In this document: positions 1 through 9,035 of the stretch, piece after piece
Layout: the number at the start of each line of letters is the position of its first letter
Numbering within the stretch: the first letter of the stretch is position 1
Assembly (NCBI GenBank): GCA_009746045.1
Contig: RPFO01000080.1
Span: 2,980,251 to 3,042,750 of the forward strand
Direction: 5' to 3'
DNA from: Mesostigma viride
Lineage: Eukaryota; Streptophyta; Mesostigmatophyceae; Mesostigmatales; Mesostigmataceae
Length of the DNA stretch: 62,500 nucleotides
Translations under genes and position numbers: made by a program
The notes under the pieces: generated by a model
Databases searched by the model: none
Told to the model about the DNA's origin: nothing
The model's input: the letters and a program-made list of their open reading frames with translations, nothing else

Positions 1-502
1 ATGTCCTCCTCATGTCAGCCATATTGTGCGCAAACAGCGAAGTGCTAATTTTGTAGATTGATAATCTCCAAGATTTTGCGTGGTTTTCGTGCGTGGAATA
101 CACATGACTGCGTGCTGTTGCCTCTCGTTTCCATGTGCGCGAGGCGGCAGGAGGCTGGACAAGTTCGTGTGACTGCCAAGGCACTAAGCTATGCAAGGTT
201 CCTTTACATTGAATGCCTCCTTGTTTGCTGTTTGAGTTGGCGTGAAGTATTGGTTGGTGTTGGTCACTACAGGCTGGACTCCAATGTCGGAAGGTAGGGT
301 TCCCAATGCGACTTTTAAGAGCCGTGCATCATTTTTCATAACTCTGACATGCGGGTACGCTTCTGGCAGAACTGCCTTCAACCCTTTTAAGGTGCAGGTT
401 GAAATTGCCCAAAGATTACTCTCAGAGGTTTGGAACTAGTGTGCAAATGTTGAGAACCATGCTGTTTACTTGCAATGCCTGTGGACTGGGGACTTCACAC
501 AG
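1..502. other. Left edge, no gene part identified
   Basis: No convincing exon is seen here. The first recognisable exon begins at 503 after a cacacag acceptor and encodes an internal ankyrin repeat, so this stretch is probably intron or upstream exon sequence of the same gene, whose start lies further left or is too short to recognise. Confidence 0.4.
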
Positions 503-601
503 GATGGAGCAACACCACTGCACTGGGCGATTGGCGGTGATTGCCTAAGCATGGTCCAGATGTTTATCGAGTATGGCGCGGACGTGCGTGCTGTAGAAAA
601 T
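503..601 (+). CDS. Exon encoding one ankyrin repeat (33 aa)
   Basis: The 99-base exon lies between a cacacag acceptor and a gtaagc donor and is open in phase 0. It encodes one complete ankyrin repeat, with TPLHWAI in the first helix and FIEYGADVRA in the second helix and hairpin. Ankyrin repeats are stacked helical protein-binding modules. Three more single-repeat exons follow at 1669, 3426 and 4638, so this is the first visible part of the ankyrin section of the gene that ends in the kinase-HECT exon. Exon borders are read by eye and no transcript was available. Joining to the downstream exons is inferred from shared strand, phase and absence of a competing gene end. Confidence 0.8.
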
Positions 602-1668
602 GTAAGCCCCCCACAACAACCCGTAATTCAAAGCGAATGGGTCATTTCACACACTAACGTGGGTTTGCGGGAGGAGTTTGTAGTACAGGGCATTGGTTTT
701 TGTTGTATAGTCTTCAGTTCTAGTCAGCTGCATGTGAGAAAGTTCAGCTGCTGCTTTGATGATGATACCACCCCTGGGCAGTTGTCGACACCACTTGCAT
801 AATTGGTTTTTGAGAAACGGAATACAATAATAGGTTGGGTACAAGGTGCAAACTTGTTAGATTTGGTCAGCTGCAAATTTGTTAGATTTTCTTACTAGGC
901 CATCTGTAGCTTATGCAGCACCGGCGGACGGACTCTGCTTTGTGTATATATAAACTATTAAGTATATAGACTACTAGTATACTGCGCATATATACCACTA
1001 TATATATGAAGTAGGAAAAGCGGTCTTGAGCCAGTTGCAGGATGCCTCTGAGTCCTCAAGTGTTTGCTGGTCGGAGCACATGGTTTTCTCGCCCAAGGTA
1101 AAGAAAGTGGTTGCTGACCTAGCTGCATGCCCTGGAGGTTCAAACCACGGAAATACATGTCATGAAGCAAGTTTGATTGACACGCTACATGCCGACTTTG
1201 GATACAACCCCCGCGTGCTTTGTAATTCAGGTTTGTTTGTTTTTTTTTCTTCATATCTTTACAAAATGACAAGGTCATTTATTTCTTTGTCATGCCTGCC
1301 GGCTCTGGCCAGTATTACAGGCAGGCTACCGTTGAATATCCTTTCCACCACCTACCCTCCCCCCTCCAATTCCCCCGAGCTCCCTCTGCTATTAAGAATT
1401 TTGTATTTGCACTAGGAATCAAAGGACATCTGTGTGGCCTGTAAAGGCAGCGGTTGCGCGTGAACTGACCGGCGTGTTGGGATCTACAAGGCCGTATTAG
1501 GCAATGCCTAGGTTCCCTGTCCTGTAGGGCGGCCTGTGGATGACCCCTGTGTGACGGATGCCAGCACAGCGTCCCAAGTAAAAGTCCCGCCCAACGCAGT
1601 GCATTCTTTGAGATCATGATGGCCGATCTGCCTAATACTACGCCTGGTGGTGGTCTTGTGCTATGCAG

Positions 1669-1770
1669 AGAATGGGAAACACCCCTTTGCACCTGGCGGC
1701 CTACCACAAGCTCCCCAAAGTTGCTGAGTTGCTGATTGACTACGGCGCTGATGTCAACGCAGTAACCTCG
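1669..1770 (+). CDS. Exon encoding one ankyrin repeat (34 aa)
   Basis: The 102-base exon is bounded by ctatgcag and gtaggt and is open in phase 0. It encodes a textbook repeat: GNTPLHLAAY, then VAELLIDYGADVNA. Like the previous exon it is a whole number of codons, so it could be skipped or duplicated without changing frame. It probably binds a partner or substrate for the C-terminal enzymatic domains; that role is inference from the family. Confidence 0.85.
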
Positions 1771-2313
1771 GTAGGTCGTTCGATGATGGCTGGGCTATAG
1801 CCTACGTGCGAGGTGTCATGCAGCAGATCCCCTCTTTCGAGTTGGACAAAGCGGCGAGTCTGCTCTCTACCAGAAACCCATATCGCTAATGCTCTGGTTG
1901 CCAAAGATTGAAGTGCAGCTTGATTGTTACAGCCCACATCACCTCCAATCTTGTGGCACCTTGGGTTTTTTATGACAGTCACCTCATGTATGTCGTTGAA
2001 GAAGATATTGTAGACTGAGCTGTATTGTATTACTGTAGCAAAATTGATTTTGGTGGCCTTGCTGCAGAGTTGAGAAAATGACAAATATCTAGATTTTGGT
2101 TACTGTTTAAGTTAATATGGGTGGGAACTTCACGTGCTGCGGTGCTTGTCTATTTTCAAAAACAACATTGCAAGGATCTGCTGACTACTCTCTGCTCCCT
2201 CTAGAGTCTATCGCGATAGCATCCAGCCCCCAACCTCATATCCAAGGCAGATGGAAAGCACAGGCCAGCCTGCACACAACACGCATGCGCGAGTTGGGAC
2301 CTTTCACTTAGCT

Positions 2314-2751
2314 CAGGCCTGATTCACGCTTTGCTGCCCAGACCCTATTTTTTTTAGGCGATGTGATGACGTGCCCCCAGTTTATTTAGGTAACTTGGGT
2401 CGTACCGATGTCCGTCCGGACCAATGTCTGGCAGTGTATCCAATTGGTGCACGTTTACGTATATCTGAAGTAAGAGAAAGGCATCGGTTCCGCCAATCAT
2501 AGTTGGGCCGGCCAAAAATTCGGAATCTGTTTCCTATTTTGGTTTGACCCCAGCCCAAGATAGGTGTGGAGCTGAAATAGGTATCACCCAGCCAAAACGC
2601 TGACGGCGTGCCGTCTGAAATTGGTGATTGTCCATCAAGCGTGAAGTTCCGGACCGGCCCGTCAATAGGTGTTCAGACCCTGTGGCGTGATTGGTACTTC
2701 CGGCAGAAAGGTCCGAACCCAAATTCCGGACCCTAGCGTGAATCCGGCCTC
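2314..2751. mobile_element. MITE-like inverted-repeat element inside an intron
   Basis: The left end (2314-2330) reads CAGGCCTGATTCACGC and the right end (2735-2751) is close to its reverse complement, ending GCGTGAATCCGGCCT. The roughly 440-bp interior has no reading frame of note and contains further short palindromes around GTCCGGAC. The flanks share only ACTT, so a target duplication cannot be claimed. The CAGG start is compatible with a hAT-type MITE, but that is a guess. Confidence 0.4.
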
Positions 2752-3425
2752 ACTTGCGCATGCTGCGCCATTTAGTTTTTGGAAACAGGACACTGAGTTT
2801 GCTCGCTTGTTATTTCTCTGTGCTTCGTACATGGCTTGCATTGTCATGGACCATGCCATTCAACAAGGGTTATGGTGCATTTTCCTGACTGTTTGTGATA
2901 CGTATGCCCCGCGTGGCAGCTATGTCACCTTGTTGCCTTGCCACAGTACAGTGAGTGATCCTGCTTTTGTCCATGACTACGACCCAGAAGACAATCACTG
3001 TAGCATCGTCATGCTTTTGATATTCAGTCAAAGAAGGTGATCAGCGATATTTCCTGACGCTTGCAGTGGCTGCATGGACAGTTGGCCCAAGTAGCCTTTC
3101 AAGTGAACCGAATGATGTCCAGGCATGGCTGCAGACAACCATGCAAACGTCTAGTCTAGAAAGAAACAGATGTTTGTCCACATCGTTCAATATACCAGGC
3201 TTATATGTCCCTGGCCCGTTATACTTTGCCAGGCAAGTTCCACTAATGTGTCTTATGAGCTACTACTATATGATTATTGCAATGTATCAGCCCATGGGTA
3301 CCTGAGTGTCCTGCTGCTGCATCAGGCCGGACCCTCACAGCTCTCTCACACGTCAGCTGATGGCCACGGAAGCCTCACGTGAGTTTGGAAGTGTTACCGT
3401 GTGCTGCCGCCACTTTGACCTGCAG

Positions 3426-3581
3426 AAAACGCGAAACACCCCCCTGCATCTGGCAGCCATGGACTTGAGGACGAGAATCGAATCCTTATTTGGAATTACA
3501 AAGAGCGTTTCCTTGTCAGGGCAGATGGAGACGGTGCGACTGCTGCTGCACCACGGGGCCGACATACGTGCCAAGAATGCG
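3426..3581 (+). CDS. Exon encoding one ankyrin repeat with an insert (52 aa)
   Basis: The exon follows an acctgcag acceptor, ends at gtcagt, and is open in phase 0. It encodes NTPLHLAAMD, then about 18 residues that do not fit the ankyrin consensus (starting LRTRIES), then GQMETVRLLLHHGADIRA. The insert lies in the loop between the two helices. It could be a genuine loop insertion or a short unrecognised intron: its 3' end, ttgtcag, looks like an acceptor, but no GT donor is present at its 5' end. Total length is 156 bases. Confidence 0.75.
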
Positions 3582-4637
3582 GTCAGTACCTGCAGCAACC
3601 CCACCCTTAACTGTTCTCACTGCCTGGGGCGGGTTTGGCACCGGTGTGCAGATTCAAGAGCCAGGAGCGTTTATCCTGTGATTCCTGTTGCTGATGGTAC
3701 AGCTGTCACGCGCTGCTGCCTTCATCCCGATCCGTGCAGGCAGCTAGTCCAACCAAAGCTTGTGTAGTACGTAACATGCTGACGTAATCAATACATGGCC
3801 ATGCTCAAGCGGGCGTTGGTGGTCTGACAGAATAGGAGGCAAGTGGCTGATTTTCACAAGGCCTCGGCGTTGCAATGGTTGTAGTCCATCATAGCGCGTT
3901 GCCATGGATGCTAATATAGCCTTGGGAATATATATGCATGGAGGTGCCCATGCATCTGTTGCCACCTACAGGTCAGGCTGGAATCCTCGTACTAAGGCAC
4001 ACATGGCCTGTGTGCGCTGCCTTGCGTGGGTACTTGGGGATCGAGTGAAATTTGATATGGGTTGGCTGCTGAGCTGGTTGACGTGCATCTTGCTATTGCG
4101 AGGGTTTTCTCAGCGGAGTTGTTAACTTTTGGACTTAGGCCAGCTTTTGGACCACCCGGGATTCAGAATATCTGTTGACAGCACGCATTATGGAGTCCCT
4201 TGACTTTGTGCATTGTGGCACATAACATTCCATACAAAGTATAATAATTAGTAAGGGATATCGCTGCTTAGCATTGGATGACGACACGGCTACAAAGGTG
4301 GTAAAGTTATTCCGTAGAAATCCTGTCAATCTATGTGTCATTTTCTAAAGACCACCTGCTTCTCCTCTTCCCCTCCCCTTATCCCTGAAAATTCTCTTCT
4401 CAACACGCGAACATTTCACTGCGCTTCGCCGTGTCATGCGGCACCGATGTTTTCCTCACTTGGCATAAGCCAACACTACAATTGTCTAATGAGAATTTTC
4501 CAATCAGCCTAGCAGTATAAACGGAGCACATGTGTATATGCATGTTGGCCATATCCCAGCTCGTGAAAGTTAATCACCATCTTATTCTGTTTGGGATGCC
4601 GTGCGTGTGTGCGGTCAAATGCTTGTCGGTGTAACAG

Positions 4638-4724
4638 AATGGCAAAACAGCCTTCAATCTGGCTTTTGCGGCCAAGCTTGGCGACGTCGCGGAGGCTATT
4701 GCAACCTGGCGCGAGGAAGCACAG
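4638..4724 (+). CDS. Exon encoding the last visible ankyrin repeat (29 aa)
   Basis: The exon runs from a gtgtaacag acceptor to a gtgagc donor, 87 bases in phase 0. It encodes NGKTAFNLAFAAKLGDVAEA followed by a short acidic helix ending in EEAQ. It matches the first two-thirds of an ankyrin repeat (TAFNLA in place of TPLHLA) and looks like a capping repeat at the end of the array. No further ankyrin repeat was found before the Pro/Gln-rich exons. Confidence 0.75.
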
Positions 4725-4746
4725 GTGAGCCTAGAAGATGTCCACT

Positions 4747-4885
4747 CATGATCCAGGTATGAATATACTGTAGTGCGAATATACTCTCTCTCATGATCCA
4801 CGTATGAATATACTGTAGTGTGAATATACTCACTCTTATGATGCACGTATGAATATACTGTAGTGTGAATATACTCACTCTCATG
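4747..4885. repeat. Short tandem repeat in an intron, about 46-bp unit, 3 copies
   Basis: Three near-identical copies of a unit built on CATGATCCACGTATGAATAT followed by an ACTGTAGTGTGAATA stretch lie just downstream of the last ankyrin exon. They fall in an intron and have no evident function. Confidence 0.75.
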
Positions 4886-6497
4886 ATGGACTTATGGCCA
4901 CAGCATCTTTTCTGCACGTTTTGGTGCCTACTCGGGGCCCAGCACGCCATGGTTAGAGCTGGATGTGTACTCTGCCATCGCGTTGTAGATGCACATCATA
5001 GTACAGCACGCTAGCTACTGTCAATAACAAACATGCCATGTGTATCAAAATGTGCACAATAGTTGTTAGAGAAGATAGTTTTCCTAAATGTTACTGCCCC
5101 ACGTATTTAATAACTCTTTTTGTAAGGTTTTGGGTCGTCCTGGCCAGAAATATCTGGCTGGGATGCTATTCCTTCTCTGGGAGGATGAGCTCTGGACGTT
5201 GACGCGCGTTCCGGTATTTCGTTGTGCCAATTACTTGTTTGAAGTAATGGTTTGGTCGGTCATTTTTTCTGCGTTGAGAAGTCAAGCACGCCGATCGCCT
5301 GGTTGATGTTTTCTGCAAAAATTGAAGTTCATAGCAACTGGTGCCATTTGCAAGTTCCACAAGTGACTTAATGCAAACTTTACTAATTCAGCTATTGTTA
5401 CTTATTTCTAACATTGGCCTTTATGGAGTACTAGGTGTATGATTTCGATTATTCAGTTTATAGTGTTTCTATTGGTTTATTAATCTGTTATCTGATTTTA
5501 AACCAATCTTGTCCGCACATTTTTTGTGGAACCAAGACATCTCATTCTATGCATTGCTCTGTAAGGTCTGACCAGCAAACAGACAAACTTGGACATGGTA
5601 CTATTGTCCTGTCGAATCGTCTTGAGATGTAGCAGTTCATCTCTCTATGCGTGTACTGGCCCTGCTGTGGGACGGTCTTGTGACGTTTACCCTGCCAGGT
5701 AGCTTGAAGATGAGGGTGAGACAGAGAGAGAAAATGGGAGGTTGAGCATGTCCCGAATGTGCGCCTTGCAGCTGTCTCTGCTACTGAGAGCCTTGGCTGC
5801 ATGGTGGTGCCCTGGGAACATCTTAAATGTTTACTTTATTCAGTATTCTGTTTTATACTATGGCTTTGTTCAGTATGCTGTTAACCTTAGGCTTGTACCT
5901 TAAGCAACGGGATCTAGCCATCAAGTAATGACGAGACTCTTGCCGATATCTCCGCGGCGGCCGTGCAGCGATGCATGGAGTGCTGGGCTCTGCAATCGCA
6001 TGCCTACCTCGTGCAGGGGGGCACACCACACTCTGCATAAACCATAGTTGTTATCCTGGCAACGGACTAAAGACGCAGGTCCTTGTCCATCATTTCATCC
6101 ACCTATGGCGTTGGCCCTGATCCAAACTGCTGGGAAGGCTTTTGGTAATCTGCTACCAACATGGGCTCTATTGTCCTTTATCGTGCAGTAAGGTAGCTAG
6201 CTTAGTAGCTAGCTAGCATCCAGCTCACCAAAGGACTTATCGTCGTTACTTGTAAGAAGAACTTGTATTTCTCTACTACCTGTTATCATCGCTACTTATC
6301 AGAAGAGCTTTTATTTCTCTAAGACTAATTTGTATTTCTTTAATACCTGTTATCACCGCTACTTACAAGAAGAGCTTTTTTTCTCTAATACTTGTCAGAA
6401 CAGCTGCTATGGCTGTTTCGCTAACTTGACAATCAAGCCTTTGACTGGGGTGCGCACGCTGTCATTCGAATGGGCCTTTGACCATGCACCTTTCCAG
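4886..6497. other. Large intron, no gene recognised
   Basis: This lies between the last ankyrin exon and the first Pro/Gln-rich exon. It is AT-richer, with T-rich repeats near 6240-6390 (ttgtatttctctaa motifs). No exon with credible borders and protein similarity was found. Confidence 0.5.
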
Positions 6498-6722
6498 ACT
6501 ACGGCGGCCATCACCACCTTGACACCACGGGACCCAGCACCACCGCGGCCTACTGTTCCAGGGTCAACGACGCAAGGGGGGACGATTCAAGAGCCTGCGA
6601 GCCAAGCGCCGATCCTTCAAGAGCCAGTCATGCAGGAGCCAACCGTGCGAGCGTCCATGGAGCAACAATCATCAGCAATGCAGCAGCCTCTTGCAATAAC
6701 GGCCAATGGCGGCCTGCTGCCT
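6498..6722 (+). CDS. Exon encoding a Pro/Gln/Thr-rich linker (75 aa)
   Basis: An acceptor at cctttccag and a donor at ctgcct/gtaagt enclose 225 bases open in phase 0. The peptide is low complexity with repeated QEP motifs (IQEPASQAP, LQEPVMQEP), typical of a flexible linker. It resembles the next exon (7223-7375) in composition, in GST and QQ motifs and in having a phase-0 gtaagt end, so the two may be old duplicates. Assignment to the ankyrin-kinase gene rests on position and phase only. Confidence 0.6.
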
Positions 6723-7222
6723 GTAAGTGTGTGTTCTTGCCATCTGGAAACAGCACAGCGTGGCATATGCGCGGTAAATACCATTTCTTTCTCCATATTT
6801 CAAAGCGCGGCATTTACAAGATGGCAAGCCACTTTTGCAGTTTCTTTTTTTTGGCAGTCATGTTTGTAAGCAGTTTTTTTCGTATTTGCTTGCATGGGTA
6901 ACTGCTTGCATGGATTCCTTTTCCACGCCTGCATTTCCTTGCTGGATAGCTCCATGTGTCGCCCAGGCTCAATTTCCTGTACCTTGCTTGCATGTCTACT
7001 CAACTGTGCACTCATAATACTTAGTAGGTGTTGTGCTTTTCAGAGGGGTGGTCATATCACCACAAAGAGCGACCTGCTAGTCTATCCTCCAAATGGTCTT
7101 CAGGCACGTCACCTCACTGTGCGCATGAGTCCTGAGCTGGGAGGGATGATGTGCAAGAGTTGTTACTGAGATCGCACAGCATCATCGTCGCATGTCACCT
7201 TCGACCATGACCATTTGTCCAG

Positions 7223-7375
7223 ATGTCAGACGCTGCAGCTGCGCCGACGTCGAATGCGCCACCGACACAGCAGTCAGAATTTCCAGGGTCGACAGTGGCA
7301 GGGCCAATGCTGCAAGGGACATCGGTGCAGCAGCCACCGCTGCATGGGCCAGAGGCTGACAATCTCTCGCCTCCT
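7223..7375 (+). CDS. Exon encoding a Pro/Gln/Ala-rich linker (51 aa)
   Basis: The exon follows a tttgtccag acceptor and ends at cctcct/gtaagt; it is 153 bases long and phase 0. The peptide starts MSDAAAAPTSNAPPTQQSEF and is low complexity, with a PGSTVAGPMLQG motif that echoes the PGSTTQGG of the previous exon. It probably forms a disordered linker between the ankyrin part and the coiled coil. An independent start at its first ATG is possible but not favoured, because a good acceptor lies directly before it. Confidence 0.6.
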
Positions 7376-7630
7376 GTAAGTGCATCTTGGTGCCGTTTGC
7401 CACTGGCAGAGTGTGGCGCGTAGCTGCGCCTATGTTTAGCTTGGTATCAGGGGGTGCACAATAAGGTATGCTAATGTGAGGCAAATGCCCCTTTATCTGG
7501 ACAGCGAGTGTTTCTTCCAAAGCACATTATGGGTCGGTACAGCGGAAACCGTGTTACTGACTTTCTGCAGGGAAGGCTCATCGGCAATAAGCGTGCCCAA
7601 CACCAGACCATATCACCTTGTTATGCTCAA

Positions 7631-7777
<147 letters not shown>

Positions 7778-7857
7778 AGGATGGCTGGTATCGCCCTTGC
7801 TTGTGCATGCAGCATACTTGTGTAATCCGCACGCGCGTCCCATCCTCCACACAACGG

Positions 7858-8046
7858 CTTCTGTGGGATACGTTGTATGGATGCGTGCGTTGTATCTGTA
7901 TCAGCAAGGTTTGTACAGGGCAGGTGGCATGGGTGATGCGACCACCCTCTGCTTCTGTGGGATACGTTGTATGGATGCGTGCGTTGTATCCGTATCAGCA
8001 AGGTTTGTACAGGGCAGGTGGCATGGGTGATGCGACCACCCTCTGC
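7858..8046. repeat. 94-bp tandem duplication
   Basis: Two adjacent copies (7858-7951 and 7952-8045) starting CTTCTGTGGGATACGTTGTA differ by about one base. Both lie in the intron. Confidence 0.85.
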
Positions 8047-8111
8047 TTTCCTGCAGCTAATCAGGGCTACCGGCAAACTAGAAAGTAACAACAACTTTCG
8101 TATGACTCACC

Positions 8112-8363
8112 TGTGCGCCTGCAAAGATACAAGAGGGGGTTTGCTTTGTCACCTGCGTGCCTGCAAACCTTCAAGAGGGGGCTCGCTTTGTTACCTGCGT
8201 GCCTGCTATCCCACAAGAGGGGGCTCGCTTTGTTACCTGCGTGCCTGCAAACCTGCAAGAGGGGGCTCGCTTTGTCACCTGCGTGCCTGCAAACCTTCAA
8301 GAGGGGGCTCGCTTTGTTACCTGCGTGCCTGCAAGCCCAGAAGAGAGGGCTCGCTTTGTTACT
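8112..8363. repeat. 42-bp minisatellite, 6 copies
   Basis: Six units of exactly 42 bases share a core such as AAGAGGGGGCTCGCTTTG. The period equals 14 codons, so all three plus-strand frames stay open through it. I treat it as intronic because no typical exon borders surround it, but a coding role as a cysteine-rich 14-residue repeat cannot be excluded. Confidence 0.85.
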
Positions 8364-8497
8364 TTAGCTATCTCTGGGAATTGTTCGATCCGCCGGAACT
8401 TCCGAGGGGAGCGATGTATCTGCAGAAATTCTGCTGCATCATGTTAAGGCCCTTGCTTTGCCATAGATGTGTGATTCTGGGCCAGGTAATTCTGCAG

Positions 8498-8608
8498 GTT
8501 GACCCTGGACGGGGAGCTATCCACTGCAACAGTTGCCACCAATGGTTGTGCGCACAGGCGGCAAAAGTGCACCGACCACAAGAACAACATTGCGTGCATC
8601 CTGTTGGT
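8498..8608 (+). CDS. Possible exon with a degenerate B-box-like zinc motif
   Basis: After an attctgcag acceptor the phase-0 frame reads VDPGRGAIHCNSCHQWLCA and continues with KVHRPQEQHCVHP. The spacing CxxC, x4, C, then H and H resembles B-box fingers of ubiquitin ligases, but the expected second cysteine of the second pair is an alanine. No clear GT donor was found, so the end is arbitrary. If real it adds a second zinc module upstream of the kinase exon; it may instead be chance. Confidence 0.25.
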
Positions 8609-8763
8609 GATGAGGGTCACTATAACCGTCTATTTGTTTTCTGTGCCATTACGCCTTGGTCGTTTCAACAATGCATCGCCTCTTTACTCCAAGCCTTTGT
8701 TGCATGTAAGGAGGTATGGGCAAGGAAGGTGTTTCCACTTCTTTGCCAGCATTGAGGCTATGG

Positions 8764-8973
8764 CTTTATCAGGCGTTGCCTTGACAGGGCTGGGATGGCT
8801 GTGGCTGGCAAAGCAGATTGCTGGAGCAACGTTCTACAGCCTTGAATGCCCTTGCTCCTTAATACTCACTTTATCAGGCGTTGCCTTGACAGGGCTAGGA
8901 TGGCTGTGGCTGGCAAAGCAGCTTGCTGGAGTAACCTTCTACAGCCTTGAAAGCCCTTGCTCCTTAATTCTCA
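8764..8973. repeat. 105-bp tandem duplication
   Basis: Two copies (8764-8868 and 8869-8973) starting CTTTATCAGGCGTTGCCTTG differ at a few bases. They lie directly upstream of the acceptor of the last exon and are judged intronic, although the frame of that exon happens to be open through them. Confidence 0.8.
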
Positions 8974-9035
8974 CGTCTTCTGAAGTATGCCTTGCCCATG
9001 CCGTGTCTGAACCCTGTCTCATTCGCTTTACCCAG

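Noticed and set aside
1041-1097. A 57-base phase-0 segment between gttgcag and gtaaag
   Set aside because: Borders look possible but the peptide (DASESSSVCWSEHMVFSPK) shows no ankyrin or other similarity; too short to support.
8499-9035. Upstream extension of the kinase-HECT frame
   Set aside because: The frame is open but includes a 105-bp tandem duplication and sits before a strong acceptor at 9035; conserved-looking coding sequence starts after it.
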